Shown piece after piece: positions 1-11,600 of a stretch of 64,000 bases of DNA. Under the pieces are notes generated by a model, which ran no database searches, was not told the DNA's origin, and saw only the letters and a program-made list of their open reading frames with translations. The DNA is from JANOAR01 sp031411235. Lineage in GTDB: Bacteria > Verrucomicrobiota > Verrucomicrobiia > Verrucomicrobiales > Verrucomicrobiaceae. Positions within the stretch are counted from its first letter, which is position 1; the number at the start of each line of letters is the position of its first letter. Location: the NCBI GenBank assembly GCA_031411235.1, contig JANOAR010000081.1, positions 1 to 64,000 of the forward strand, in the 5' to 3' direction. Both the position numbers and the translations under genes were made by a program.

Positions 1-33
1 ATGGATCCACGAAAAGACGTCAAATACTCCTGA
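1..33 (+). other. Possible 3' tail of an upstream gene
   Basis: Frame 1 is open from the window edge to a TGA at 31-33, giving ten codons that end in RKDVKYS. It could be the end of a gene lying outside the window or chance. Nothing else in the first 46 bases looks like a feature, and no clear Shine-Dalgarno precedes the next gene. Confidence 0.2.
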
Positions 34-46
34 ATAATCCAACGCC

Positions 47-1063
47 ATGAAACCCTGGTTCTACGTCGATACCGAGCGCCAACGCCACCAAGTCACTGAA
101 GATCAACTCCAGTCGCTCGTGCAGAGCGGCGTCATCCGGCCCGAGACGCTGGTGTGGGCCGAAGGCCTCGCCACCTGGGCTCCTGCGGGGCAGACGCTGC
201 CGCAGTTGTTTGGCACAGCCTCGGCTGTCCCGCCGCCGCCGATGCCTGGCGGGCCGCCTGCGATGCCGATGAAGTCGCACGACGTGGACTACGAGATCCT
301 GGGCAATGAGATGCAGATCGTGGAAATCGAGCTGGATCCCGGCGAGACCGTCATCGCCGAGGCAGGTGGCATGAACTACATGGAGGACAACATTCAGTTC
401 GAAACCAAGATGGGCGACGGCTCCGCTGCGAGCGGTGGTGGCTTCCTCGGGCTGTTGAAAAATGTCGGCAAGCGCGTGCTCACGGGCGAGTCCATTTTCA
501 TGACCCACTTCACCAACAAGGGCAGCTCTGGCAAGAGCCGCGTTGCCTTTGCCGCGCCCTACCCTGGCAAGATCATGCCACTGAAACTCAGCGACTACGG
601 TGGCGAGATTTTATGTGAGAAGGATGCCTTCCTCTGCGCCGCGTATGGCACCGCCGTGGGCATCGCCTTCCAGAAGAAATTCGGAGCGGGTCTTTTCGGC
701 GGCGAGGGTTTCATTTTGCAGCGGCTCACGGGCGATGGCATGGCCTTCATCCACGCGGGTGGCACCATCGTGAAAAAGGAACTGCGCGGCCAGACGCTGC
801 GCGTCGATACGGGCTGCTTGGTTGCCTTCACCAAAGGCGTCAACTACGACATCCAGCGTGCGGGTAGCCTGAAGAGCATGTTCTTCGGCGGCGAGGGCTT
901 GTTTCTCACCACGCTGAGTGGCCACGGCACCGTGTGGTTGCAGAGCCTGCCCTTCTCGCGTCTCGCGGATCGTATCCTGGCCAATGCCCCCAGCGCTGGT
1001 GGGGCCAGCACGGGCGAGGGTTCGCTGCTCGGCGGCGTGGGGCGGTTGCTGGGTGGGGACTAG
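47..1063 (+). CDS. GYF_2 domain plus TIGR00266/AIM24 family protein
   Basis: 338 residues. Residues 1-55 match the GYF_2 pattern: an N-terminal WFYVD, an L..L...G.I...TLVW core and a terminal TWAPAG, a fold usually involved in protein contacts. A Pro-rich linker (about 60-75) leads to the AIM24/TIGR00266 domain (about 80-325), a glycine-rich beta structure containing EAGGMNYME and GGEGF motifs. Bacterial members are usually of unknown role, while the eukaryotic relative AIM24 is mitochondrial. There is no signal peptide, so it is probably cytoplasmic. It starts at ATG 47. The next gene is 105 bp downstream behind a TTGACA box at 1098-1103, so it may be transcribed separately. The family call is firm; the function is unknown. 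Confidence 0.85.
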   Translation: MKPWFYVDTERQRHQVTEDQLQSLVQSGVIRPETLVWAEGLATWAPAGQTLPQLFGTASAVPPPPMPGGPPAMPMKSHDVDYEILGNEMQIVEIELDPGETVIAEAGGMNYMEDNIQFETKMGDGSAASGGGFLGLLKNVGKRVLTGESIFMTHFTNKGSSGKSRVAFAAPYPGKIMPLKLSDYGGEILCEKDAFLCAAYGTAVGIAFQKKFGAGLFGGEGFILQRLTGDGMAFIHAGGTIVKKELRGQTLRVDTGCLVAFTKGVNYDIQRAGSLKSMFFGGEGLFLTTLSGHGTVWLQSLPFSRLADRILANAPSAGGASTGEGSLLGGVGRLLGGD

Positions 1064-1168
1064 GATTTTCGGGAACTGCTCCCGCGCCTCGTTTGCTTTG
1101 ACAAACCAAGCTCCCGCGACACACTGCCCGCCCGATTTGCCGGGTAGCCTTCAATCGCTCGTCGCCCC

Positions 1169-3379
1169 TTGAAAAACATCCTCTTTGTCTGCACTGGAAA
1201 CACCTGCCGAAGCCCTATGGCCGAGGGGTTGTTTCGTGAGCTAGTGAAGGGCCGCAGCGACTACACCATTACTTCCGCAGGTGTCGCGGCCAGCCCTGGA
1301 GCCCCCACCACCAAGCACACGCTGGACATCCTGAAGGAGCGCGGCGTGGACACGGCGGGCTTCGTCAGCAAGCAGGTCACGCAGGAGATGATCGACGTCG
1401 CGACGCACATCTTCGCGATGACGGGCTACCACATCGACATGCTCGAAATGGAGTTCCCAGGGGCTGCGCAGAAGGCTTATCTTGTCACCGAGTTTTGCCC
1501 CGATGACACCTACCGCGAAGCCGACGTGCCCGACCCCGTGGGCGGCCCGCGCCGCGAGTACAACGACACCCGTTTCATCTTCGACAAGGTGCTGCCCAGC
1601 ATCGTCGGCTTCATCGACAAGACCTGGAAAACAGACAACAGCACCGAGCCAGATACCCGCGCAACGCCCAACCCCACCGAGCCCGCCATGAGCACTAGCA
1701 GCAGTCAAAAAATCGCGATTGGTGCCGACCACGGCGGCGTGGAATTGAAAGACGCCGTCGTCGCTCACTTGCGCGCTGAAGGCCATGCGGTGAGCGACCT
1801 GGGCACCCACGGCGGATCCAGCGTGGACTACCCGGACTTCGCCGATCACGTGACGAGCCGCGTGCTCAGCGGCGAGGCCGATGCAGGCATCCTCGTCTGC
1901 ACCACGGGCATCGGCATGAGCATTGCCGCCAATCGCCACCCTGGCATCCAGGCCAGCCTCGTCGCCGACAAAGAAACCGCCCAGATCACCCGCGAGCATA
2001 ACAACAGCAACGTCCTCGTGCTCGCAGGAAAAACCACGACCCCGGTCCAAGGCATCGCCATCGCCGATGCTTGGCTGAAGACACCCTTCGCTGGTGGTCG
2101 CCACGGACGCAGAGTTGACAAAATGAACACCCCAAAAGCCGCCCTCGACATCCTTGCCGCCACCGACCCCGCCATCGCCGCCATCATTCGCGGCGAAGAG
2201 TATCGCCAGCAGAACAACATCGAACTCATCGCCAGTGAGAATTTTACCTCGCGGGCTGTGATGGCTGCGCAGGGCTCGTGCCTGACGAATAAGTACGCCG
2301 AGGGCTACCCCGGCAAGCGTTGGTACGGCGGCTGCGAGGAAGTCGATAAAGCGGAGCAATTCGCCATCGACCGCGTGTGCCAACTCTTTGGTGCCAAGTA
2401 TGCCAACGTGCAGCCGCACTCGGGCTCGCAGGCCAATGCTGCCGTCTATTTCAGCGTGCTCCAACCCGGCGATAAGGTGCTGGGAATGAACCTCGCCCAC
2501 GGTGGCCATTTGACCCACGGCAACCCCGCGAACTTCAGCGGACGCTTCTACAAGTTCTGCCAGTACGGCGTCCGCCAGTCCGACGAACGCATCGACTACG
2601 ATGAACTCGCCGAGGTCGCCAAGCGCGAGCAGCCCAAGATGATCACAGCTGGGGCCAGTGCCTACCCGCGCATCATTGATTTCAAGCGCATGAGCGAGAT
2701 CGCCAAGAGCGTCGGCGCTTATCTCTTTGTCGATATGGCGCACATCGCTGGCCTCGTCGCCGCAGGCGTGCATCCCTCGCCGATGGAACACGCGGACTTC
2801 GTGACGAGCACCACGCATAAAAGCCTGCGCGGCCCACGCGGTGGCATCATTTTAACCAACCACGAAGACCTCGCGAAGAAGATCAACAGCCAGGTCTTCC
2901 CCGGTATCCAAGGCGGCCCGCTGATGCACGTCATCGCGGCTAAGGCGGTGTGCTTCCTGGAGGCCCTGCGCCCCGACTTCATCGAGTACCAGAAGCAAGT
3001 TGTCGCCAACGCCGCTGCTCTCGCCGCTGCCTTGGCCGGGCACGGCTACCGCATCGTCAGTGGCGGCACGGACAACCACTTGATGCTCGTCGATCTCCGC
3101 CCGCAAGGCTTGAACGGCAAGGTCGCCAGCGAGACGCTTGACCACGCAGGCATCACCGTGAACAAGAACGGCATCCCCTTTGATACCGAGAAGATCACCC
3201 TCGGTGGCGGCATCCGCGTCGGCACCCCAGCCGTGACGACACGCGGCATGAAGCAAGCCGAGATGAAGCTGATCGCCGACTGGATGCACAAGGCGCTGAC
3301 GCACAAGGACGATGCCAGCGTGCTGGCCGCGATCCGTGCCGAAGTGGCTGCGGTGAATCAGCGGTTTCCTCTGCCTTGA
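1169..3379 (+). CDS. Three-domain fusion: arginine/tyrosine phosphatase (YwlE-like) - RpiB - serine hydroxymethyltransferase
   Basis: 736 residues in one open frame, from a TTG start. TTG is preferred because the next ATG (residue 17) would remove the phosphatase P-loop. Residues 1-155: low-molecular-weight phosphatase with CTGNTCRSP (nucleophile C8, R14) and a distal DPVGG. The Thr in the loop matches arginine phosphatases of the YwlE type. A Thr/Pro-rich linker follows. Residues 174-318: ribose-5-phosphate isomerase B with [18 protein letters not shown] (catalytic Cys) and EHNNSNVL. Residues 319-736: full-length GlyA with the PLP-lysine motif [12 protein letters not shown], making glycine and one-carbon units from serine. 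Each domain begins at an ATG (1688, 2123) that could serve as an internal start. All three keep their catalytic residues, so this is a fusion of intact enzymes. It converges on the cyclase gene with a 14 bp gap. Confidence 0.9.
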   Translation: MKNILFVCTGNTCRSPMAEGLFRELVKGRSDYTITSAGVAASPGAPTTKHTLDILKERGVDTAGFVSKQVTQEMIDVATHIFAMTGYHIDMLEMEFPGAAQKAYLVTEFCPDDTYREADVPDPVGGPRREYNDTRFIFDKVLPSIVGFIDKTWKTDNSTEPDTRATPNPTEPAMSTSSSQKIAIGADHGGVELKDAVVAHLRAEGHAVSDLGTHGGSSVDYPDFADHVTSRVLSGEADAGILVCTTGIGMSIAANRHPGIQASLVADKETAQITREHNNSNVLVLAGKTTTPVQGIAIADAWLKTPFAGGRHGRRVDKMNTPKAALDILAATDPAIAAIIRGEEYRQQNNIELIASENFTSRAVMAAQGSCLTNKYAEGYPGKRWYGGCEEVDKAEQFAIDRVCQLFGAKYANVQPHSGSQANAAVYFSVLQPGDKVLGMNLAHGGHLTHGNPANFSGRFYKFCQYGVRQSDERIDYDELAEVAKREQPKMITAGASAYPRIIDFKRMSEIAKSVGAYLFVDMAHIAGLVAAGVHPSPMEHADFVTSTTHKSLRGPRGGIILTNHEDLAKKINSQVFPGIQGGPLMHVIAAKAVCFLEALRPDFIEYQKQVVANAAALAAALAGHGYRIVSGGTDNHLMLVDLRPQGLNGKVASETLDHAGITVNKNGIPFDTEKITLGGGIRVGTPAVTTRGMKQAEMKLIADWMHKALTHKDDASVLAAIRAEVAAVNQRFPLP

Positions 3380-3393
3380 GCTTTTGCTTAGCA

Positions 3394-5232
3394 TCATCCT
3401 TCGCTGCGAGGCGGGCAAAGATCTGCTCCTTGCTCTAACGCTCGCCTCGCCCACTGAAGTGCGTTGAGTGTCCAGATGATCGGATAAAGTTGCTCGTGGT
3501 ACCAGAGCCGGGCGAAGTAGAGGCCGATAGGGCTGGGGGAGAAGTGGCTGCCGTCTTGGGTGGCTTCGAGGAGGTAATTGGCTGCGGCGATGAGGCGCTG
3601 CGGTTCATGGTGGGCGGCGGCTAAGGCGTAGCGGGCTAGGGCTTCGAGGGCGACGGCGGTTTCTTCGAGGCTTGTTGGTGCGTTTTTGCTGCCGCCCCAG
3701 CCTCCATTTTCCTGCTGCTGGGTGCAGAGCCAGGCGACGGACTTGGTGAGTAAAGGATGGCTGGCGAGTGTGCCTGCGGCGCAAAGCCCGGTGATCACCT
3801 GGGCGGTGCCATAGACGGGGTTTGCTTCATTGGGGCTGTGCTCGTTGCCGAACCACAGAGGCTCCCAATGGCCGTCTTTCTGCTCGTCTTCGAGGTAGTC
3901 GAGTGCTTGGTCGATGGCGGCTGTGATTTCCTTTGGATCACCGGGATCGAGATGGGCCTGCCACTTGCCCCAGGCCGCGAGAGCGTGGGCCGTAAGCTCG
4001 GGCGAGCTGCGGTCGAAGGGCAGGGTGCCCCAGCCTCGGCAGAAGGTGGGGATGCCGCCGTCGCGGTTTTGCAGGTCGTACAGCCACTTGGCTCCGGCTT
4101 GCGCGGCGGCGAGGGACTCGGGGCTCGGCTCATTGCCGGGCTGGTCAAGATTTTCGAGATGGGCCAGGGCGATCATTGCACCAGCGGTGTCGTCGGCATC
4201 GGGCACGCCACCGGGGAGATCAGTCCAGGCCCAGCCGCCGGGCGCGGCATGGGTGAAGGGGTGGGTGCTGCGGTACTGCTGGCCGAGGAGCCAGTCGCGG
4301 AGTGTGGCGGAGGTCGTGGTTTCGCCAGCGGCGAGGGCTTTCACCGCGAGCGTGGTGCCCCACGTCGCGAGATTCGTGTCGATGGGCCAACTGCCGTCAG
4401 GGCGCATGGAGCGACGCAGGAAATCGACAGCGAGAGGCAGGGCGGGGTGGTAGAGGTCGCCCGCGCCGGCGAGGGCCATCGTCACGAAGCTGGTGAGTGG
4501 CGTGGCCTCCAGGTAGCCGCCACTGCGGGGCTGTAAGGTGTGCAGCATCGGGCGCACACGTTTCCAGGCCCAGCGGCGCAGCCAATAGAAAGGGGAGAGC
4601 CGCGAGGGAGGGGCGAGGTGAAAGCGGGCATGGCCGATGGCGATGAGCGCGGGCAGGGCGTAGCTGACGACAGGCAGGCCGATGGCTCCGAACCAAGCTC
4701 GGGGCAGCACGGCCAGCTCGAAGGGCAGGGGAATCACCTTGCGCCAGCCGTTATCGCCGAGGCGTCCGCAGAGGGTCGCCAGCATGAGGATGGGCACGGA
4801 GAAGGTCTTATCTTTGCCGTAACGGGCGATGACGGCGCGGGCGATGGCCTCGGGAGCGAGGCTGCCGACAGCTCGGACAAGCCAGTCCTCGCAGGCTTGC
4901 ATGGCGCGCGCGTGTCCGGGAAGTTCGGGTGTGAGCCTTGCCACGAGCCCCAGAGCCGACCAGACGAGCAGCGTGGTGGAGAGGTTGCTCTTGCTCACAG
5001 CAGTGTCGCCCCAGCCGCCATCGGTGTTTTGGTGGTCGAGCAGCCACTGCGCCCCGGCTTCCAAAAAAGACCGATGAGCCGTCGAGTCCACAAGGCCTAG
5101 GGCGACGATGGCGGTCGCCGTGGCGAGGGCGCTGCTGGAGAGCTGGCCCTCCCAGTGGCCGTGGGCACCTCGCAGAGAGAGCAGGTGACTGCGAGTGCGG
5201 GAGATGACGGCGTCCAGGCGGTGAAAGTCCAT
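3394..5232 (-). CDS. Squalene-hopene-cyclase-like terpene cyclase
   Basis: About 612 residues from ATG 5232. An in-frame GTG at 5283 would add 17 residues, but the ATG fits the family N-terminus better. Alpha/alpha-barrel repeats include the QW-type motifs NTDGGWGD, PDGSWPID, NRDGGIPT and ENGGWGGS. The acid motif DADD (residues 362-365 counted from the GTG) corresponds to the protonating DXDD of squalene-hopene cyclases and lies near the family position. Such enzymes cyclise squalene to hopene or hopanol at the cytoplasmic membrane. Other hopanoid genes are not in this window, so the exact substrate (squalene or another polyprene) is inferred. A perfect inverted repeat lies about 85 bp upstream. 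The gene is transcribed divergently from the giant protein gene. Confidence 0.82.
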   Translation of the reverse strand: MDFHRLDAVISRTRSHLLSLRGAHGHWEGQLSSSALATATAIVALGLVDSTAHRSFLEAGAQWLLDHQNTDGGWGDTAVSKSNLSTTLLVWSALGLVARLTPELPGHARAMQACEDWLVRAVGSLAPEAIARAVIARYGKDKTFSVPILMLATLCGRLGDNGWRKVIPLPFELAVLPRAWFGAIGLPVVSYALPALIAIGHARFHLAPPSRLSPFYWLRRWAWKRVRPMLHTLQPRSGGYLEATPLTSFVTMALAGAGDLYHPALPLAVDFLRRSMRPDGSWPIDTNLATWGTTLAVKALAAGETTTSATLRDWLLGQQYRSTHPFTHAAPGGWAWTDLPGGVPDADDTAGAMIALAHLENLDQPGNEPSPESLAAAQAGAKWLYDLQNRDGGIPTFCRGWGTLPFDRSSPELTAHALAAWGKWQAHLDPGDPKEITAAIDQALDYLEDEQKDGHWEPLWFGNEHSPNEANPVYGTAQVITGLCAAGTLASHPLLTKSVAWLCTQQQENGGWGGSKNAPTSLEETAVALEALARYALAAAHHEPQRLIAAANYLLEATQDGSHFSPSPIGLYFARLWYHEQLYPIIWTLNALQWARRALEQGADLCPPRSEG

Positions 5233-5316
5233 GTTGCTCGGCCATGGCATGGGGCAGCCGGGATTTCCAGTGGGTAAAGTCACTGTTGCTGCTAAAAAAA
5301 TGAAAATAGCTCACTT

Positions 5317-5335
5317 TAGGTTTGACCCAAACCTA
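5317..5335. promoter_or_regulatory. Perfect inverted repeat, candidate operator of the cyclase gene
   Basis: TAGGTTTGACCCAAACCTA has two 8-base arms that are exact reverse complements, with a 3-base spacer. It lies 34 bp before the alternative GTG and 82 bp before the ATG of the cyclase. The spacing and symmetry suit a dimeric regulator. No regulator is encoded next to it. Confidence 0.5.
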
Positions 5336-5494
5336 CCATTTCGATCAATATCACGCCCCCCGACTTTTCCCTTCAGTATTGCCAGACGCTCTCCCAGTTG
5401 CTGGCAATCCTGTACCGCACAGTCACACATGCCCTGCCCAGCCTCCACCAACCAACCTAGCTACCATCAGGGTTTACCCCCTGCTGCCGTGGCC

Positions 5495-5525
5495 AAGTTA
5501 GCCATGGCATGGGGTTCCCTAACTT
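5495..5525. repeat. Inverted repeat AAGTTAG...CTAACTT
   Basis: The seven-base arms at 5495-5501 and 5519-5525 are exact reverse complements around a 17-base loop that contains CCATGG. It lies about 130 bp before the ATG of the giant gene. No T-run follows, so it is not an obvious terminator; a regulatory hairpin or binding site is more likely. It resembles the other GGCTAAC-containing intergenic sites in the window. Confidence 0.4.
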
Positions 5526-5658
5526 CAGCAAAGGATGCTGTTTTTGGGCTGGTTTATTATTCAGGAGTTCCCGCTGCCAAGCTCTCCCTCGTTATTTTTA
5601 ATCGTCATCTGCGCCTCGGCTAACCACCGTGGGCCTACCCCGCCAAGACTACCCCTTT

Positions 5659-8600
5659 ATGAAGACACTACGTCACCACCGCAAACCCATCGTATGGCTC
5701 ATGATCTGCCTCATGGCAGTCTGGATGCCTGGGCCTATGGCACGCTCTGCAACGCTCACCTGGGATCCCGGTGCCGGAATATGGGATGTGACCAATGCGA
5801 AGTTCAACGCGAGCAGCGTGATCTGGAATAACACGACAAATGCTCGTGACATCGCGGTGTTTGGCACCACCGGCGGTGCTGTCACCCTGGGCGCACCGAT
5901 CACGGCGGGGCGCTTGGTTTTTAATACCAGCGGTTATTCATTGGTGGGCGGTGGCAACGCATTGACGCTGAATGGCACGGGCTATAGCGCGACAAGCAGC
6001 GCTCCCATCGGCATCACGGCTGCGGCGAGTGCTTCGATCTCGGCGGATACAATCCTGGGAGCCTCGCAGAACTGGGGTGTGACCTCGCTTTTCACCACCC
6101 TCACGCATAGTGGTATCATCAGCGATGGTGGGCTGGGCTATGGCATTGCGAAGGATGGCCTGGGGCGGTTGCAACTCACGGCGGCCAACACTTTCACCGG
6201 GCAGTTATCCGTGATAAATGGCACGCTGGTTGTGACGAATCCCAATCAACTTGGTGCGGGAACCTCTGCTGTTCAGGTCGGCGGGGATCGCAATACGTTT
6301 GGCGGCACGATCCAACTGGCCTCGCCCACGCCCGCCGGGACGGGTCTCACGGTGACGCGGAATTTCTTCCTCACGGGAGCGGGCGGTGCGCCTGGCAATG
6401 CGATCACCACGGGCTTATTTGCGCTGGGGCAGGGATCGCTCGTCAGCGTCGGGAACAATACACTCTCGGGCAGTGTGACGACGGGCAGTTTTGTGGAAAA
6501 TCGCATCACTCAGAATTCGGTGGCGGGCACACTCTCGCTTACTGGCCCTGTGACGATTGGCACCGGGGTGGACACGCTTTTGGTGGGCGCAGGGAACTTT
6601 AATGTGTCGGGCGCATTTGCCGCTTCCACAGGCCGCTTGATCAAGGCCAACTACGGTACCTTCGGCACGACGAACACTCTCGTACTGAGTAACGCCGCGA
6701 ACGCCTTCTCAGGCGGCCTGCGCATTGACGCGGGCACGGTGCGTGTGTCGAACGGCGGTGCCCTGGGCACTAGCGTGGCTGCTGCTGCGATTGAGTTCAA
6801 CAATGGCACCGCGGCCAACGCGGTGCTGGAAGTGCGCACCGATGCGACCAACCTCGCATCCTTCAATACCAAGAACATCAGCGTGGCGACCAACAACGGC
6901 ACGGTGCTGGTGGATCGTGCCATCGGTGGCTATGGCGCAGGCAATCTAAACCAAGTGGTCGATTTCGGTGCGTTCACCTTCGGCGCTTCCAATAAGGCTA
7001 TCGCGCTTAACGGTCGCAATGGCTACGGATTCAGCATCGGCACGCCGGGCACTAACATGGGTGGCAATGGAGCGGGCGACTCGTCGATCACCCTGGGCAG
7101 CGTCAATGGCACCGTTATCTTCGATGGTAATATCACCGTCGGCGGCGATGCGACCACGCGCACCTTCACCTTTACCACAGCAGGCGATATGACCCTGAAT
7201 GGCAGCGTGCTGGTAGGCTCGGCGGGCGCACACGTTTGGACGAAGGCGGGCACAGGCACGCTGCTGATGTCGGGCACGGCTGGCACGACGACATCGCTGA
7301 AGACGATCAACGCGGGCACCTTGTCGATCAATGGCTTCGGAGCCTTCAACCTCGCGGCTCTGACGGGTCGTATCAACATGACGGGCGGCACGCTGAACTA
7401 CCTCGGCGCAGCGGGCACAGGTGCGGGTGAAACGATCACGACCAAGACCATTTTGCTCAATGCGACGAACACCTTCATCACCACCAACCAGACCGGCACT
7501 GCCCCCACGGCCCTGGTGCTAGCGAGCAATCTTTTGTCCAACGGCGTGGCAGCGAGGAACCTGTATCTGGGTGGTTCGAGCAACCTGAACAACGACATCC
7601 AAGCCGTCATCGCCAACAACAACCTGGGCACCAACGTCATCAAATATGGCTCGGGCACTTGGCAGATTGATACACCTGCTGCGGCCAACTACGGTGTCAC
7701 TGTCGCGACTCTGGCCGCGACGGCTGCCATCACTACCAGCAGCCTTACGGTTGCGGATACCTCGACCCTCGTCATCGGTCAGCCCGTCTCGGGCGCGGGC
7801 ATTGCCTTCGGCACGGTGATCTCGGATATCACCAGCGCCACGACTTTTGGCATTAACCAAAACACCACTGCTGCGGTGACCTCGGTGACTCTCGCGCCTG
7901 TGTCTGGGGCGACGACGGCAGTGAGCGTCACCGCCAATGCTGCCAACGTGCTCACGGTGGCTAGCACCGCAGGCTTGGTACCAGGGCAACCCATAAGCGG
8001 CACAGGTTTACTGGCAGCGGATGGGTGGTTCGTCAGTGCGATTAACAGTGCAACGACCTTCACCGTCGCCAACTCCACCGGCACAGCGGCACTGACGGGG
8101 ACTACCGCAGCGAACGGCACACAAACCCCTGGATCAAGCGTCAACTTCGGTGGCAATCTCACCATCGCGGGCGGCACCATTCGACTCAATCCCACCTCGG
8201 CTGCCGCCAATGTTTTCAACAATGGCAGCAACGTCATCTTCAACAGTGAAGCGGTCGTCGTCGGCAATGGCGTCGCGGGGGGCACGCTGAATTACATCGG
8301 CTTCTCCACGGGTAGCTCGGAGACGCTGGGCGTGCTGACAACCACGGCTGGTGCTGGCACGGTGCGTATCACACCGACGGCGGGCATCAACGCACTGACG
8401 TTTGGCTCGATCACCGCGCCTGCCATTGGCACGGGCTTGAACTTCGACATCCCTGCTAGCCCCGGCACCAACAGCGTCAGCCTCACCAAGACGGCGATTG
8501 GCCTCGTCAATGCTCATGCTTATTACAATGGGGCCGACTTCGCCTTCTCGCCTGCCGCTACCAACTCGACGCTGCGTGCGCCTGTTTATGGCACAGATGC

Positions 8601-11600
8601 CACCTTCACAGCCGTCAATACGCTGACTGCCGCAACCAACGTGGCGATCAACGCCAATGCTGCAAGCGGTGCGCTCGCCTTGACTTCGCTGAAGATCTCT
8701 GGTGCCTCGACCTTAACGCTTTCCGGTGCTCTCACCGTGGGTGGCGCGACGGGTGGCGGCATTCTGCAAACGGGCGGCGCAGGCATCATCACAGGTGCGG
8801 GTGGCGTGACGACCAACAGCGCGGGTGACCTCGCCATTCGCGTGAATGGCAGCGGCGACTCGCTCGACCTCAACACCGCCATCGCCGCGACCACCACGGG
8901 TGGCCTTACCAAAAATGGTGCGGGCGTCTTAATCCTCAGTGCCGCCAATTTGCAGCTCGGCACAACGACCATCAACGAAGGCACCGTGAGGCTCTCCGGT
9001 GTAGGCACGCTCAGCGGTGCGGGTCGTCCATTGTTGATCCGCCAAGATGGCGTCTTGGATCTCAATGGCGTGAGCACAGGCACGGCGATCAGCACCTTTA
9101 ATGGCGCGGGCCGAGTGACGATCAGCACGGCTACGGCGGCGACTCTTTCGATTGGTAACACCGTCACGACTAACGGCAGTGCGGGGCTTTTCTCCGGCAT
9201 ATTGGAAGACGGCTCGGGCACCCTGAGCACCACCTTCACCACAGTGAATGCCACGGCTGGCAATAACACCACCTACTCGCTCTCCGGCCTGAACACCTAC
9301 ACGGGTGCCACCACGCTGACCAAGACCACAGCGGGCAACTTGACTCTTGCCACCAACAGCCTCGCCAACATCGGCACAGCCAGCGGCATTGGCCGTGGCA
9401 ACAGCGCGAGCGTGGCGACCAACCAAGCCAGTCTCGTGCTCGATGGCGGCATCCTGCTCTACACAGGCTCCAGTACCAACGGCATCTTCCAGGCCACGCA
9501 GACGCCCTCGGTGTCGATCAACCGCCTCTTCACCCTCGACGCGGGTGGCGGCACCATTCAGTCCTCGGGCACCTTTGGAAACAACATCGTCACGGCAGCA
9601 GGCGCAGCGAATAATGCAACGCTGGTCTTCAACAACAGCACCAATCCACTGGCCTTCTCGGGCACCGTCGGAGCGCGCACACTGACCCTCGGTGGCACTT
9701 CCACGGGCGACAATGAAATGGGCATCCAACTCATCGAGAGCGGCGGCTACACCTTGGCTGTGACCAAGGCCGACGCTGGCCTCTGGGTGCTGAGCAACAC
9801 CGCCAACGCCTACACGGGCGCGACCAGCATCACGGGCGGCGCACTGCGCGCCAACTACAACGGCCTTGTCACCCTGCCTACCACGAGCAACCTGCGCCTC
9901 AGTGGCAGCGGTGTATTTGAAAGCTCGGGCAGTTTCACCCAAACCATCGGCACGGCAGCAGGCAATGTGCAATGGACGGATGCCGTTGGCACGGCTGTCA
10001 ATTCCAGCGGTGGTTTTGCCGCCTCTGAGTCCAAGCTCACCGTCAACTTCGGCGGAGCCAATGCCCAGCAAACTTGGGGCACGGGCGGCATTGGCAATGG
10101 CACGGGAGCGCTTGTTTTGAACTCGACCACGGGGCTTTCCGAGGTGGAAGTAACCAACCCCATCAACCTCGGCTCCGCTTTCACCGCGACTCGTCTCATC
10201 ACCGTCAACGACAACACCACCACGGGCACCGACTTCGCCACGATCTCCGGCGTCCTCAGCGGCACCGCCAACACCAACATCAATGCCGTCACCAAAAATG
10301 GCGCGGGCGTGCTCGCGCTCACGGGTGCCAACACCTTTGTAGGCGCAGGCACAGGCGCGGCCTTCGATCTCCAGCAGGGCACGCTTGTTATTTCTTCCTT
10401 TGCTTCTGGCGCTGCCCTCGGTGATGCCTCATCGCCCACCACCACGGGCCGCCTTTTGCTCACCAGCACGTCGGCGAATACTCCCCTTCTACAATACATC
10501 GGCACGGGTGAAACCGTCACTCGCCGGGTTGACCTCGCAGGCGTGCAGACTGCTGCCAGCACCGTGCGCATCGACGCCAGCGGCAGCGGCCCATTGAAGC
10601 TCACCGACGTGGCGAGCACCTTCACCGGAGCCTTCACCCGCACGCTGGAAATTCGCGGTGTCAGCTATGACTTCAATGAAATCTCTGGTGCCTTGACCAA
10701 TAGCGGAGCAATTGTGCTAGCCGTGTCCAAACAAGACGCTGGCTTTTGGGCACTCACCGGCAACAACACCTACACGGGTGGCACCACCGTTGGCGGTGGT
10801 ACGCTTGGTATTGGCACCAATACCTCTGTCGGCACGGGTAACATCACTCTCAGCAATGGTTCCATCCAAGCCTTGAATTCAGATCGAGCCTTGTCGCTTG
10901 GGCTTACCATCGCCTCCAACACCACTGGCACCCTTACGGGCAACAACTCCTTTTCCTTCACCGCAGCCACGGCCTTGACCGCTACTAGCGGTAACAACTC
11001 CACCTTTGCGAACTTCCTACCAGCGGGTAAAAGCGCTACCTTCACGGGCATCATCACCCAGGGCGACACGGGAACCGCACGCACGCTGACCTTCAACGGA
11101 ACAGGCGTCACTAACTTGATTGGCCCCATCCAAAACAACACCGTCGCTCACGCCTTCACTTTTAACATGGGGGCCTCAGTGCAATTTGGCCCAGGCACCG
11201 TGAACATTGGTGGCTCAACCGCCAACACCTGGTCTGGCTCGGCTAACGTTACGACGGGTATTGTCAGCCTCAACAAAGTCGGCTCTTTGACCCCCTTAGG
11301 CACGGGTAATTTGAACCTCAATGGCAATGCCTTCCTGCAAAGCACCGTCGCCATGACAGGCACTGATAAAATCACGGGCGGTAATGTTACCCTAGGTAGC
11401 GGCACCACAGGCGTCACCCTCACCACCCTCGGTGCCCAGGCCATTGAATTTGGCTCAGCGCTCTTCCAGCAGACCGATGCCAGCAGCACCCTCAACATCA
11501 GCAACACGGGCGGCGTGCTCTTCTCTGGCGCTGCCTTCAACCTCACCTCCAACGCCACCGCACGCACCTTGACCGTCACAGGCACGGGCAACCTCACCGT

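Larger units (their letters stand above)
5233..5658. promoter_or_regulatory. Divergent intergenic region, cyclase / giant protein
   Basis: About 425 bp without a convincing gene, between two divergent starts. It holds the inverted repeat at 5317-5335, a second inverted repeat at 5495-5525, and two copies of GCCATGGCATGGGG (5241-5254 and 5501-5514). No start on either side has a clear Shine-Dalgarno sequence. I could not assign -35/-10 boxes with confidence. Confidence 0.5.

Noticed and set aside
1241..2818. A 525-codon minus-strand open frame opposite the three-domain fusion
   Set aside because: It is a mirror of the codon bias of the plus-strand gene. Its translation is Gly/Ala/Asp/Val/His-rich and has no domain, while the plus strand has three intact enzymes.
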